The position numbers and the translations under genes are program-made. A DNA stretch of 64,000 nucleotides. Source: Maritimibacter sp. HL-12. Lineage in GTDB: Bacteria > Pseudomonadota > Alphaproteobacteria > Rhodobacterales > Rhodobacteraceae. The DNA is taken from assembly GCF_900177545.1 (NCBI RefSeq), contig NZ_FXBQ01000001.1:1444122-1508121 (forward strand), read 5' to 3'. The first letter of the stretch is position 1. The number at the start of each line of letters is the position of its first letter. The notes under the pieces are model-generated. The model saw only the letters and a list, made by a program, of their open reading frames with translations, was not told the DNA's origin and ran no database searches. Positions 42,548 to 51,966 of this stretch are shown here, piece after piece.

Positions 42548-43858
42548 TCAGACAAACCGGTTCACGAGGTTCTCGAGGTATTCCTGCCGCCCCGAACGTG
42601 GCTCGGGTTCGATGCCCTCGGCCTCGACCTTTTCAGCCAGCGCCTCAAGGCTCGATTTTCCCGCGAGAACATCCTGCCATGTGTCACTATTCCAGCCCGA
42701 ATAGCGATCTTCGACGAACCCATCGAGCGCGCCATCCTCCAGCATCGCGGCAGCCGCCTTGAGCCCTCGGGCACAGGTGTCCATCCCGCCGATATGGCCG
42801 TGCAACAGATCCTCCGCATCGAGCGACTGGCGCCGCAGCTTGGCGTCGAAATTGGTACCGCCATTGCCAAACCCGCCGGCCTTGAGAATGTGGTAATAGG
42901 CCAGCGCCACCTCGGGCACGTTGTTCGGAAACTGGTCGGTATCCCAACCTGATTGGTAATCGTTCCGGTTCATGTCGATCGAGCCGAAGATGCCCAGCGC
43001 GTTGGCGAGGGCGATCTCGTGCTCGAAGCTGTGCCCGGCAAGGATCGCGTGCCCCTGTTCGATATTCACCACCACCTCGTTCTCCAGCCCATGGCGCTTG
43101 AGGAAGCCATAAACCGTGGCGACATCGTAATCATACTGGTGTTTGGAGGGTTCCTGCGGCTTTGGCTCCACCATGATCTGCCCCTCGAAGCCGATCTTGT
43201 GCTTGTACTCCACCACCATGTTCAGCATCCGGCCCATCTGCGCGTCTTCGCGCTTGAGATCGGTGTTGAGCAGGGTCTCATAGCCTTCACGCCCGCCCCA
43301 AAGCACATAGTTCTGCCCATCGAGCTTTTTCGTGGCGTCCATGCAGGTTTTGATCGTGGCAGCCGAATAGGCAAACACCTCCGGGTCCGGGTTGGTCGAT
43401 GCCCCCGACATGAAGCGACGGTGGCTGAACAGGTTGGCGGTGCCCCAAAGCAAGCCGACGCCGGTTTCTTCCTGCTTCTGCGCGAAGATGTCGGTGATCT
43501 CTTCCAGAGCCCGCGTATTTTCGCGGAAATTGCCGAAATCGGGCCGCACGTCGGCATCGTGGAAGCAGTAGAACGGCACGCCAAGTGCTGTGAACAGCTC
43601 GAAGGCCACGTCGGCCTTGAGCCGGGCCTTGTCCATCGCGTCCTGCGGATACCAGGGCCGGTCGAACGTCCGTCCGCCGAAGGGATCGAGCCCTTCCCAG
43701 GCAAAGCTGTGCCAATAGGCGACGGCGAAGCGGAGGTGATCCTCCATCCGTTTGCCCATCACAACCTCGTCGGGATTGTAATGGTGGAAGGCGAGCGGGT
43801 TGGTGCTGTCAGGCCCCTCGAAGGGAATGCGCTCGACAGGGAAAAATCCGGTGCTCAT
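42548..43858 (-). CDS. xylA: Xylose isomerase
   Basis: 436 residues, the class II type. Active-site His in FCFHDAD-like [10 protein letters not shown] near 98; metal ligands in [16 protein letters not shown] near 230, [17 protein letters not shown] near 266 (usual NIEANHA changed to NIEQGHA, Glu and His kept) and GSIDMNRND near 294. Converts D-xylose to D-xylulose in the cytoplasm. The start overlaps the xylB stop by 4 bases. Confidence 0.97.
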   Translation of the reverse strand: MSTGFFPVERIPFEGPDSTNPLAFHHYNPDEVVMGKRMEDHLRFAVAYWHSFAWEGLDPFGGRTFDRPWYPQDAMDKARLKADVAFELFTALGVPFYCFHDADVRPDFGNFRENTRALEEITDIFAQKQEETGVGLLWGTANLFSHRRFMSGASTNPDPEVFAYSAATIKTCMDATKKLDGQNYVLWGGREGYETLLNTDLKREDAQMGRMLNMVVEYKHKIGFEGQIMVEPKPQEPSKHQYDYDVATVYGFLKRHGLENEVVVNIEQGHAILAGHSFEHEIALANALGIFGSIDMNRNDYQSGWDTDQFPNNVPEVALAYYHILKAGGFGNGGTNFDAKLRRQSLDAEDLLHGHIGGMDTCARGLKAAAAMLEDGALDGFVEDRYSGWNSDTWQDVLAGKSSLEALAEKVEAEGIEPEPRSGRQEYLENLVNRFV

Positions 43859-45306
43859 GTGAACTCCTTCAGGGCAGGGTAAAGCGCGCGATATTGCGCA
43901 TAGGCGGTGTCATAAGCGTGGGCGAGATCGGCGCGCGGCGCGATCGTGCGGGCGACCGCGGGGCGCGTCATAACCTCCGAAGGGGCAGCGCCGGTATCGC
44001 CGACGATGGCAAGCCGGGCCGCGCCCAGTGCCGCGCCGAACTCGCCTTTCTCCGGCAGGTCGATCGGCACGCCAAGGAGCGTGGCGATCAACTCGACCCA
44101 GTAATCAGATTTCGAGCCGCCACCGATAGCGAGCAGGCGATTGAGCGTGGTACCGGTCGCCTTCAGGGCCTCGTGGTTGTCCTTGAGCGCGAAGGCCACG
44201 CCTTCCATGACCGCCTGGGTGAGTTCCTTGTGACCGTCCCCGATCGAAAGCCCGACGAAAGCACCGCGAATGCGCGCATCGTTGTGCGGCGTGCGTTCAC
44301 CGGAGAGGTAAGGCAGGAAGCGGATGGTGCCCGGACCGTCGATCCGATCACCGAGCAATTCACTCAATTCCGCCGGTTTAGTGCCTGTTTGAGCCGCGAG
44401 CCAGTTCAGGCAATCGGTCGCTGCGAGGATCACCCCCATTTGATACCATGTCTCGGGCACCGAGTGGCAGAAGGTATGCACGGCCGTCTCCGGGCTGGGT
44501 GAGAAGCCCGATTTCGCCGCGAGCAAAACGCCCGAGGTGCCGAGCGAAACGAAGCCGTCGCCTTCGTCGAAACAACCCACGCCGCAAGCCGAGGCGGAAT
44601 TGTCTCCGCCGCCGCCCACCACCTTGACGTTTTCGGAAAGCCCCCAGCGTTCGGCCACCTCACGGCGCAATGTGCCGGAAACCTCCGACCCTTCCACGAG
44701 TCGTGGCATCTGGTCGAGCCGCATCCCGGCCTTGTCGAGCAATTCCTCCGACCAGGCCCGCTTGCCGGTATCCATCCAGGAGGTGCCGGCACTGTCGGAC
44801 ATATCCGAAGCATGATCGCCGGTGAGCCAGAACCTCAGGTAATCCTTTGGCAGGAGCACCATGGCGACGCGCGCGAAGACCTCGGGCTCATGTGCCTTGA
44901 CCCACGAGAGCTTGGGCGCGGTGAAACCGGGAAACACAATATTGCCGCTGATCACACGAAATTCCGGATCGCCGTCCATCGCTGCCGCCTCGGCGGACGC
45001 ACGCGTGTCGTTCCACAAGATCGCGGGTCGAAGAACTTCGTTGGCGGCATCGAGTAAGGTGGCACCGTGCATCTGGCCGGAAAGCCCGATCGCCCTCAAA
45101 GCGGCCAGTTCCTTCGGGTGGCTCTGCTTGAGCGCGTCCAGCGCGCGTTCGGTGGCCGCAACCCAGTCAGCCGGGTCTTGCTCGCTCCAGCCCGAATGCG
45201 GATGTGCCACGTGAAGGGCCTGGTCGGATGCGGCCAGCACCCCGCCTTCACCATCGACGAGAACGGCACGCAGGCCCGACGTGCCGAGATCCAATCCGAG
45301 ATACAT
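43855..45306 (-). CDS. xylB: Xylulokinase
   Basis: 483 residues of the FGGY family: [19 protein letters not shown] at the N-terminus, [11 protein letters not shown] near 75, [10 protein letters not shown] near 96, and the C-terminal [21 protein letters not shown] near 390. Phosphorylates D-xylulose to xylulose 5-phosphate. First gene of the xylB-xylA-galM-peroxidase operon; a perfect palindrome lies 22 bases upstream. Confidence 0.96.
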   Translation of the reverse strand: MYLGLDLGTSGLRAVLVDGEGGVLAASDQALHVAHPHSGWSEQDPADWVAATERALDALKQSHPKELAALRAIGLSGQMHGATLLDAANEVLRPAILWNDTRASAEAAAMDGDPEFRVISGNIVFPGFTAPKLSWVKAHEPEVFARVAMVLLPKDYLRFWLTGDHASDMSDSAGTSWMDTGKRAWSEELLDKAGMRLDQMPRLVEGSEVSGTLRREVAERWGLSENVKVVGGGGDNSASACGVGCFDEGDGFVSLGTSGVLLAAKSGFSPSPETAVHTFCHSVPETWYQMGVILAATDCLNWLAAQTGTKPAELSELLGDRIDGPGTIRFLPYLSGERTPHNDARIRGAFVGLSIGDGHKELTQAVMEGVAFALKDNHEALKATGTTLNRLLAIGGGSKSDYWVELIATLLGVPIDLPEKGEFGAALGAARLAIVGDTGAAPSEVMTRPAVARTIAPRADLAHAYDTAYAQYRALYPALKEFT

Positions 45307-45327
45307 GTGTCCTCCCGTTCGGTCGAT

Positions 45328-45348
45328 TTATTTCAACCACTGAAATAA
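45328..45348. promoter_or_regulatory. Xylose repressor operator before xylB
   Basis: Perfect 8-bp inverted repeat TTATTTCA / TGAAATAA around ACCAC, 22-42 bases upstream of the xylB start. It matches the element between xylF and the ROK repressor gene, so both xyl operons are probably under the same repressor. Confidence 0.75.
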
Positions 45349-45383
45349 CTATGAACCCGACTCGGGAAGCAAGTCAACGCCGC

Positions 45384-46589
45384 TCAGATGATCGCCGCCT
45401 CATCTTGCCGGACACCGCGCCGCACGCGGTCGATCCCGAGCGGCGAAAGATCGAGCGTCTGCCAGCCGCCGGTGGTGATCCACTCGGCAAGGCCCCGCCC
45501 CATCGCGGGCGCCTGTTGCAGCCCGTGGCCCGAGAATCCGTTGGCATAGAGAAGGTTTTCAACCTCGTCGTCAGGACCGACGACGGCGTTTTGATCGAGC
45601 GTGTTGTAGGCATAATGCCCGACCCACTCGTTCACCACGCGGATCGCCTCGAAGGCGGGAATGCGATGCGCGAGAACCGGCCAGACCTTTGCTTCCCACA
45701 GGCTGTGATCGGCGGCGAAATCGTCAGGATCGACGGCCGGATCGTGATCCGGCGTCGCGCCCGCCATGTAGTAGCCGCCATCGCTGCGCACATGCACCCC
45801 GGTGGGATCAATGGTAAGCGGAAGCGCCCGGTCGAGCGGCCGTTCGGCCTCGAACACCCAGGTATAGCGTTTTCGTGGCTCAACCGGGAGCGCGCGCCCG
45901 GCCATCGAGGCCACCTGCGCCGCGCGGGGCCCTGCCGCGTTCACAACCCACCCGCATCCGATTCGCTCGCCGTTGGCCAGACGCACCGCCCGGGCCCGTC
46001 CGGCGTCCACCTCGATCCCCACGACCTCGCCGGATACGAACTCGACCCCGCGCTCCCGGGCAAGTCGCCGCCACCATTCAAACATCGTGCCACCGTCGAA
46101 ATAGCCCTCGTCACGCAGGTTATGCGCGCCGAGCAAAATATCGTCGGTGCGGTAGAACGGATAGGCCTGGGCAATCTCGTCCGGCGTCATGATCCGCGAG
46201 CCTGCGCCGAGTTTGGCCTGCATAGAGACTGTTTTCTGCAGATGCGCGGCGAAGTCCTCACTGCCTGCGAGATACATGTAGCCAAAGAAATGGGTGTGGA
46301 TATCGGGCACCCGTTCGTCACCCATTTCCTCGCGAAACGCCGTCACGTAGCGCGCAGCGAACTGGCTGATACGCACGTTGATCTCGCTGGAAAACTGCTG
46401 CCGCATGCAGGAATTGCTCAACGCGGTTGAGCTGTTCCGATAGCTGGGATCTCGCTCGACCACCAGCACGCGACCGTTGAACACCGGGTTCGCGGCGAGA
46501 AACCACGCCACGCTCGCACCCATGATGGCCCCGCCTATGATCACCACGTCATAGGTGTTTTCGGCTGGAACAGTCTCGAATTGCGCCAT
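45384..46589 (-). CDS. FAD-dependent oxidoreductase of the DAO (glycine/sarcosine oxidase-like) family
   Basis: 401 residues. The FAD dinucleotide fold starts at residue 14 (DVVIIGGAIMGASVAWFLAA) with the ribose-binding Glu in VLVVERD. The middle YFDGGTMFEWWRRLARERGVEF and WVVNAAGPRAAQVASMAG fit DAO enzymes, and NGFSGHGLQQAPAMGRGLAEWI ends the FAD domain. It probably oxidises an N-methylated amine or amino acid. No electron-transfer partner gene is near. Single gene between xylB and chrR. Confidence 0.8.
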   Translation of the reverse strand: MAQFETVPAENTYDVVIIGGAIMGASVAWFLAANPVFNGRVLVVERDPSYRNSSTALSNSCMRQQFSSEINVRISQFAARYVTAFREEMGDERVPDIHTHFFGYMYLAGSEDFAAHLQKTVSMQAKLGAGSRIMTPDEIAQAYPFYRTDDILLGAHNLRDEGYFDGGTMFEWWRRLARERGVEFVSGEVVGIEVDAGRARAVRLANGERIGCGWVVNAAGPRAAQVASMAGRALPVEPRKRYTWVFEAERPLDRALPLTIDPTGVHVRSDGGYYMAGATPDHDPAVDPDDFAADHSLWEAKVWPVLAHRIPAFEAIRVVNEWVGHYAYNTLDQNAVVGPDDEVENLLYANGFSGHGLQQAPAMGRGLAEWITTGGWQTLDLSPLGIDRVRRGVRQDEAAII

Positions 46590-46650
46590 CGGCAGGGCCT
46601 CCCATCAGACACACCATGTCTGACCGAAAGTGCCGCCGAATTCCAGAGTG

Positions 46651-47292
46651 TCAGATGCCGAACAGCGGCTGCAGCAGGCGCGGAAGGAAGGTGTTGAACT
46701 TCAAAGGCGCATCGGTGGCGGCCAGCACGATACAGGGCGGGCCCGCATCGGCCACGGGCGTATGCTCGAGCTCGGCATCGGCAACCTCGACATCGCCGAC
46801 ATCGAAATGCCCGACTTCGTCGGAAAACCCGCCTTGCAGAACCAGCGTCAACTCGGTTCCGTGATGACCATGATCGGGCACGGCCTGTTTCGGCGGAATG
46901 AACAGCAGCCGCGAAAGCCCGTCGTCATCGCCTCCGATAAGGCATTGCTTCACGCCACCGCCCAACGCCTTCCAACGCGGTGCCTTACCCTTGAGCGCAT
47001 CCATAACGGGACCGGGAAAAACACCCTCACGCCCGCGCGGCGCGGGCTCGGGTTGCACCGGATCGTCAAGGTGATCGAGCACCCGCGCAAACAGATCGGG
47101 CGAAACGGATTCGGCCGCGATGGTATCGAGAACAGCGCCACCGGCCGCTTCATGCGCCGCCAGTTCTGCCCGGCACTCGGTGCACAACGACACATGCGCC
47201 GCCACGACGAGCGAAAACGCCTGCCCCAGAGACCCGGCGGCATAGGCTGCCAGAATCTCGCTGGGGATGTGATGAGAGATATTTGCACTCAT
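46651..47292 (-). CDS. chrR: ChrR-type zinc anti-sigma factor
   Basis: 213 residues. The N-terminal anti-sigma domain has HHIPSEILAAYAAGSL and the zinc site HVSLCTEC (His33, Cys37, Cys40). The C-terminal half is a cupin-like domain (LLFIPPKQAVPDHGHHGTELTLVLQGGFSDEVGHFDVGDV). ChrR of Rhodobacter sphaeroides holds RpoE inactive and releases it under singlet oxygen. Start overlaps the rpoE stop (ATGA). Confidence 0.93.
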   Translation of the reverse strand: MSANISHHIPSEILAAYAAGSLGQAFSLVVAAHVSLCTECRAELAAHEAAGGAVLDTIAAESVSPDLFARVLDHLDDPVQPEPAPRGREGVFPGPVMDALKGKAPRWKALGGGVKQCLIGGDDDGLSRLLFIPPKQAVPDHGHHGTELTLVLQGGFSDEVGHFDVGDVEVADAELEHTPVADAGPPCIVLAATDAPLKFNTFLPRLLQPLFGI

Positions 47293-47867
47293 TCCTGTCT
47301 CAAGTCCTTCAGCTCGTGCCGCAACCGCTCGAGACCAAGCCGTATGCGGGATTTGATCGTGCCGAGCGGCAGCCCGGTTGCCTCGCGAATCTCGGTATGG
47401 GTGAGTTCCCCGAGATAGGCGCGTTCGATCATTTCGCGTTGCGCGGGGGCCAGCTTTGCCAGTGCCTGCCTCAGTTTGTCACTTTCCTGTTCGAGCGCGA
47501 TGACCTGGCCGGCATCGGGCTCATCATCGCTCTCGTCATCATTTGCCAATGCCTCCGGTACGGGCCGAGCTTCCTTCCGGATCACGTCAATCTGGCGATT
47601 TCGAGCAATCTGGTAAATCCAGCTCGAAACCTGGGCCCGCTCGGGATCGAACAGATGCGCCTTGCGCCAGACCGTCAACATGACTTCCTGAACGATATCT
47701 TCGGCTTGGGCCTTCGGTGCACCTGCGCGCATGACGAACCCTTTCAGTCGCGCCGCGTAGTGATCGAAAAGCTTGGCAAAGGCAGCCTTGTCGCGCTGAT
47801 CGCGGATTGCGAGCATCCAGACGGTCTGCTCGGAATATGCCGCTTTTCGCCCGGCGTTTGCTGTCAC
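47289..47867 (-). CDS. rpoE: ECF sigma factor RpoE (sigma-E, singlet-oxygen type)
   Basis: 192 residues from GTG 47867 (preceded by GGAAGAGAG). The frame also allows an ATG at 47939, but the predicted sigma-E promoter of the gene places its transcript start at about that position, so the downstream start is preferred. Region 2 is AAFAKLFDHYAARLKGFVMRAG to WIYQIARNRQIDVIRKEAR; region 4 is LPLGTIKSRIRLGLERLRHEL. Paired with ChrR. It should drive its own gene and the divergent lipid operon. Confidence 0.92.
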   Translation of the reverse strand: MTANAGRKAAYSEQTVWMLAIRDQRDKAAFAKLFDHYAARLKGFVMRAGAPKAQAEDIVQEVMLTVWRKAHLFDPERAQVSSWIYQIARNRQIDVIRKEARPVPEALANDDESDDEPDAGQVIALEQESDKLRQALAKLAPAQREMIERAYLGELTHTEIREATGLPLGTIKSRIRLGLERLRHELKDLRQE

Positions 47868-47944
47868 GATAGTCTCTCTTCCCGCGGACATCGTGGCCGC
47901 GATCGGTTTGGGGGCAAGAAGGTCATTCGCACTCAGCATATCGG

Positions 47945-47973
47945 CTTTACGCGCATGCGCCAGCGTCGGATCA
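47945..47973 (-). promoter_or_regulatory. Predicted sigma-E promoter of rpoE-chrR
   Basis: Minus strand: TGATCC (-35, 47973-47968), 18-base spacer, TAAAG (-10, 47949-47945). This matches the TGATC-type promoters known for RpoE in Rhodobacter. Fits autoregulation. Confidence 0.75.
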
Positions 47974-47977
47974 AAAA

Positions 47978-48006
47978 TGATCTGGGAGGGTCTTGCGGCC
48001 GTAGGC
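47978..48006 (+). promoter_or_regulatory. Predicted sigma-E promoter of the divergent lipid operon
   Basis: Plus strand: TGATCT (47978-47983), 18-base spacer, TAGGC (48002-48006). The two -35 boxes form the palindrome GGATCAAAAATGATCT, so both operons start from back-to-back sites. The -10 is a weaker match. Confidence 0.55.
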
Positions 48007-48017
48007 GGAGGACAATC

Positions 48018-48053
48018 ATGACGGAGTTTCCATGTCGTTCGACGCCCCCGTAA
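48018..48053 (+). CDS. Possible 11-residue leader peptide overlapping the next start
   Basis: ATG at 48018, 7 bases after GGCGGAGGA, encodes MTEFPCRSTPP and stops at 48053, overlapping the start of the flavoprotein gene in another frame. The ribosome site is better than that of the real gene, so it might tune translation of the operon. It could equally be chance. Confidence 0.25.
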   Translation: MTEFPCRSTPP

Positions 48054-49324
48054 CCAACCCGCAGCGAATCGCCATCATCGGCGCCGGCATCTCGGGCCTT
48101 GCCGCCGCCTATGAACTGGCCCCCTACCATGCGGTTACGCTCTACGAAGCCGAGCCGCGCCTTGGCGGCCACGCCCGCACAGTGACTGCCGGCATGCAAG
48201 GGGATCAGCCGGTCGATACCGGTTTCATCGTCTTCAACTACGCCAACTATCCGAACCTGACGCGCATGTTTCAGGCGCTCGATGTGCCGGTGAAAAAGTC
48301 CGACATGTCGTTCGGCGCGAGCATCGACGGCGGCTCGGTCGAGTATGGGCTGAAAAGCCTTGGCGCGCTTTTTGCCCAGCGCGGCAACATCGCCCGGCCC
48401 CAGTTCCTGCGGATGGTTCGTGACATTCTGAAGTTCAACGCCAGGGCCGAGGCCGCCGCGATTTCAGACGATGTGACGATCGGAGACCTCGTCGACAATC
48501 TCGGACTCGGCGACTGGTTTGAGCGTTACTACCTCATGCCGATCTGTGGCGCGATCTGGTCGACACCGCCTTCCCAGATCCGCGGTTTCCCGGCAAAATC
48601 GCTCGTGGCCTTCTTTCGCAACCACGCTCTGCTGTCCGCCACCGGTCAGCACCAATGGTGGACGGTTGACGGCGGCTCGATCGAATATGTCAAACGCCTT
48701 GCCGATCACCTGAAGACGCGCGGCGTCGCCCTGCGCCCCGGAACAGCGGTGAAGTCGGTGGAACGCCAGCTCGGAAGTGTGACTGTTCATGCCGAAAACT
48801 GTGCGCCCGAGGTTTTTGACCAGGTTATCTTCGCGAGCCATTCCGACGATACCCTGCGCCTGATCGCGCACCCGACCGACGCCGAGCGCGCGGCGCTCGG
48901 AAATCTCAACTACCAGGACAACAAGGTGATCCTGCACCGCGATACCGCCCAGATGCCCCGCCGCAAATCGGCGTGGTCTTCATGGGTCTACAAGGCCGAT
49001 GGCGCGGGCGATGAAACCAGGATCGGCGTGAGTTACTGGATGAACCGTCTGCAAGGCATTCCCGAGAACGACCCGCTTTTCATCACCCTCAATCCCGTGG
49101 GCGAGATCCCCGAGCATCTGACATATGACGAGGTGACCTTTCGTCACCCGGTGTTCGACCGCGCCGCGCTCTCTGCCCAGAAGGCGCTCAACGCAATCCA
49201 GGGTCAGAACGGCACATGGTTCGCTGGTGCCTACCTGAGACACGGGTTTCACGAAGACGGATTCGCCTCCGCGGTGCGCATCGCGAGGGCGATGAAGCCG
49301 CAAAGGGTATTGCTGGCAGCATGA
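48032..49324 (+). CDS. FAD-dependent amine oxidase/desaturase-like protein of the RpoE regulon
   Basis: 430 residues. FAD motif IAIIGAGISGLAAAYELAPYHAVTLYEAEPRLGGHARTV, DTGFIVFNYANYPNLTRMF, and a phytoene-desaturase-like C-terminus. It belongs to the flavin amine oxidase group found with DUF1365 and cyclopropane-synthase genes. In Rhodobacter sphaeroides the corresponding sigma-E-controlled genes take part in making furan fatty acids, which scavenge singlet oxygen. First gene of a four-gene coupled operon; GGAG lies 5 bases before ATG. Confidence 0.85.
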   Translation: MSFDAPVTNPQRIAIIGAGISGLAAAYELAPYHAVTLYEAEPRLGGHARTVTAGMQGDQPVDTGFIVFNYANYPNLTRMFQALDVPVKKSDMSFGASIDGGSVEYGLKSLGALFAQRGNIARPQFLRMVRDILKFNARAEAAAISDDVTIGDLVDNLGLGDWFERYYLMPICGAIWSTPPSQIRGFPAKSLVAFFRNHALLSATGQHQWWTVDGGSIEYVKRLADHLKTRGVALRPGTAVKSVERQLGSVTVHAENCAPEVFDQVIFASHSDDTLRLIAHPTDAERAALGNLNYQDNKVILHRDTAQMPRRKSAWSSWVYKADGAGDETRIGVSYWMNRLQGIPENDPLFITLNPVGEIPEHLTYDEVTFRHPVFDRAALSAQKALNAIQGQNGTWFAGAYLRHGFHEDGFASAVRIARAMKPQRVLLAA

Positions 49325-50079
49325 TCCAGACCCCTCTTCATATGCCCGGGCAAACCGTCCACGCCCGCCGGGGCGGGCCAGACAATGCCTTCCGGTACGG
49401 CATTGACTACGTGCTGATCGATGCCGAGCGCGATGAGCCAACGCCCGCGCTGTTCTCGCGCAACCGGTTCAACCTGCTCGCGGTGCATGACCGCGACCAT
49501 GGCGGTGCGCGCGATGCAGGTGAGGGCGCGGCCTGGGCGCGCCGGGTGTTGGCCGATCATGGGCTCGCACCCGATGCGGATGTGCGCATCCTGCTCCTCA
49601 CCCAGCCGCGCTTCCTGGGCTACTGGTTCAACCCGGTGAGCTTCTGGCTGGCGATGGAAGGCGACGATCTGTGCGCCGTGATCGCCGAGGTCAACAACCC
49701 GTTTGGCGACCGCCATTCCTATTTGTGCGCCAATCCCGGCTTCGCACCGATCACCGCGCGCGACACGATCACCGCCGAAAAGGTGTTCCACGTCTCGCCG
49801 TTCCAGCGCATCTCCGGCGAATACCGGTTCCGCTTCGATATCAGTGCCGGGCGCATCGCGATTTCGATCACGCTGCTTGACGGCGAGAAGGGCCTTGTCG
49901 CAACCTTGTCGGGGCCGTTGGTGCCGCTGGGCACTGGCGGGATCCTGCGCGCCAGCCTGCGCCGCCCGGCCGGGGCCCTGCGCACCATTGCGCTGATCTA
50001 CTGGCAGGCCGTCAAGCTGAAGGCCAAGGGCGCGCGCTACCGAACCCGACCCGCACCGCCAAATGAGGAGGTTTCCTGA
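49321..50079 (+). CDS. DUF1365 family protein
   Basis: 252 residues from ATG 49321, overlapping the flavoprotein stop (ATGA). Typical DUF1365 sequence: GQTVHARRGGPDNAFRYGIDYVLID, LLTQPRFLGYWFNPVSFWLAME, VIAEVNNPFGDRHSYL, KVFHVSPFQRISGEYRFRF. The family nearly always occurs between this flavoprotein and a CFA-synthase-like enzyme. The biochemical role is unknown; it is probably part of lipid modification. Confidence 0.9.
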   Translation: MIQTPLHMPGQTVHARRGGPDNAFRYGIDYVLIDAERDEPTPALFSRNRFNLLAVHDRDHGGARDAGEGAAWARRVLADHGLAPDADVRILLLTQPRFLGYWFNPVSFWLAMEGDDLCAVIAEVNNPFGDRHSYLCANPGFAPITARDTITAEKVFHVSPFQRISGEYRFRFDISAGRIAISITLLDGEKGLVATLSGPLVPLGTGGILRASLRRPAGALRTIALIYWQAVKLKAKGARYRTRPAPPNEEVS

Positions 50080-51239
50080 TGTCTTTCATTTCCGACCGCG
50101 TGAAGCGCGATTTTCTCGCCACTTGCGAGCGCGTCACGCGGGGGTCACTCACCGTTCGGACCCCTGAGGGCGGCGCACACCATTTTGGCAAAGGTATCCC
50201 CGAGGCCGAACTGCAGATCAACGATTGGGGTGCCATCACCGCCACGGCGGCCCGCGGCGACATCGGATTCGGCGAAGCCTACGTGGCCGGGCTTTGGGAT
50301 TCGCCCTCGATCCAGTCGCTGACCGAGTTGGTGCTGTTGAACTATGACGAATTCGAAGGCTACGCCAACGCGACGTTCTGGAACACGCTCAAGTTTCGGC
50401 TTGTCGACAGGCTCTTGCGGGCGAACTCCAAGCGCGGTGCCTCGCGCAATATCCGCGCGCATTACGATGTCGGCAACGAGTTCTACCAGACCTGGCTCGA
50501 TCCTTCGATGACCTATTCCTCCGCGCTGTACACCGAGGATGACGACGATCTGACCCGCGCCCAACTTCGCAAGTACGATCGCATCCTGAACCGGTTGAGC
50601 AATGCGGGCGAGCGCGTGCTTGAGATCGGCTGTGGTTGGGGTGGATTCGCGGAACGCGCCGCCGAGAGCGGGCGTCACGTTACCGGCCTGACGATTTCGC
50701 CAAGCCAGAAAGGCTACGCCGACGCCCGTCTCGACGGCAGAGCCGAGATTCGCCTGCAGGATTACCGCGAGGCCGACGGCAAGTTCGACAACATCGTGTC
50801 GATCGAGATGATCGAGGCGGTCGGTGAGCGCTACTGGCCGACCTATTTTGCCAGGATCCGCGACCGTCTTGCCGAAGGTGGCCGCGCGGTGATCCAGGCG
50901 ATAACGGTGCCCGACGACTACTTCCCGACCTACCGCAAGAATTCCGATTACATCCGGCAATACACCTTCCCCGGCGGCATGCTCCTGTCGGACGCGGTGA
51001 TCCGCGATCAGGCCCGGGCGGCCGGGCTGGTCGTGAAAGACAGTTTTTCCTTCGGGCAAGACTACGCCCGCACATGCGCCACCTGGGCAGAACAACTCGA
51101 AGCCGCCAGGCCGCGCCTTTCGATGCTGGGCTATGAGGGTCCATTCCTGCGCAACTGGCGCTACTACCTCGAAATCTGCGCTGCCTCCTTCGCGGCCGAA
51201 CAGACAAACGTGGTGCAAGTCGAGCTGACCCATGCGTGA
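50079..51239 (+). CDS. Cyclopropane-fatty-acid-synthase-like SAM methyltransferase (UfaM/CfaB type)
   Basis: 386 residues. SAM motif VLEIGCGWGGFAERAAE near 180 and the family features SRNIRAHYDVGNEFYQTWLDPSMTYSSALY near 123, ITHDQ-equivalent SIEMIEAVGERYW near 245 and YIRQYTFPGGMLLS near 286. Acts on unsaturated acyl chains of membrane phospholipids. In R. sphaeroides a protein of this kind methylates a fatty acid on the way to furan fatty acids. Start overlaps the DUF1365 stop by one base. Confidence 0.87.
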   Translation: MSFISDRVKRDFLATCERVTRGSLTVRTPEGGAHHFGKGIPEAELQINDWGAITATAARGDIGFGEAYVAGLWDSPSIQSLTELVLLNYDEFEGYANATFWNTLKFRLVDRLLRANSKRGASRNIRAHYDVGNEFYQTWLDPSMTYSSALYTEDDDDLTRAQLRKYDRILNRLSNAGERVLEIGCGWGGFAERAAESGRHVTGLTISPSQKGYADARLDGRAEIRLQDYREADGKFDNIVSIEMIEAVGERYWPTYFARIRDRLAEGGRAVIQAITVPDDYFPTYRKNSDYIRQYTFPGGMLLSDAVIRDQARAAGLVVKDSFSFGQDYARTCATWAEQLEAARPRLSMLGYEGPFLRNWRYYLEICAASFAAEQTNVVQVELTHA

Positions 51240-51957
51240 TCTCGCCGGGAAACGCTACTGGATCATCGGAGCCTCGGAAGGGCTGGGGCGCGCTCTGGCA
51301 AAAGCCCTCGACGCCGAGGCGGCTTCTCTTGTGCTGAGCGCCCGCAGCGAAAGGCGGCTAGCCGATATCGCAAGCGATCTGCACGACGCAAAGGTGGTTC
51401 CGCTCGACGTGACAGACCCGAAATCAGTGTCTGACGCGGCACAATCGGCCGGCGATTTCGACGGCATCATCTACTGCGCCGGGGCCTACGAACCCATGAA
51501 GGCGACCGAGTGGAACGCGGATGCTGCCGCACTCATGGCCGAGGTGAACTTTCTGGGCGGACTTCGGGTTCTGGGGCAGGTCGTGCCTCGTTTCCTGGAA
51601 AAGAACGCGGGCCACATCGTGTTGATCGGCTCGCTGTCCGGCTTTCGCGGCCTGCCCGGCGCAATCGGCTACGGTGCGTCCAAGGCCGCCCTGATGCACC
51701 TTGCGGAAAACCTGCGGATCGACCTGCGCGAAACCTCCATCGAGGTGCAGAGGATCAATCCCGGCTTCATCCGCACACGGCTTTCCGTGAAGAACGACTT
51801 CAGCATGCCGCAGATCATGGAACCGGACGCCGCGGCAGCGCGAGTCGTCAAGGCTATGAAGGGCCGGCGGTTTTCAACAAGCTTTCCCGCACCCTTTTCA
51901 TGGCTGTTCACCCTCGGGCAGCATCTGCCCATCGGGTTGTTTCACCGGATCTTTTGA
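51232..51957 (+). CDS. Short-chain dehydrogenase/reductase of the RpoE lipid operon
   Basis: 241 residues. NAD(P) motif GASEGLGRAL near 13, YCAGAYEP near 81, and the catalytic Ser-Tyr-Lys in GSLSGFRGLPGAIGYGASKAALM near 129-147. The N-terminal WIIGASEGLGR is usual in this operon. It overlaps the methyltransferase gene by 8 bases. Substrate unknown; a lipid intermediate is likely from context. Confidence 0.87.
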   Translation: MRDLAGKRYWIIGASEGLGRALAKALDAEAASLVLSARSERRLADIASDLHDAKVVPLDVTDPKSVSDAAQSAGDFDGIIYCAGAYEPMKATEWNADAAALMAEVNFLGGLRVLGQVVPRFLEKNAGHIVLIGSLSGFRGLPGAIGYGASKAALMHLAENLRIDLRETSIEVQRINPGFIRTRLSVKNDFSMPQIMEPDAAAARVVKAMKGRRFSTSFPAPFSWLFTLGQHLPIGLFHRIF

Positions 51958-51966
51958 AAACAGGCT

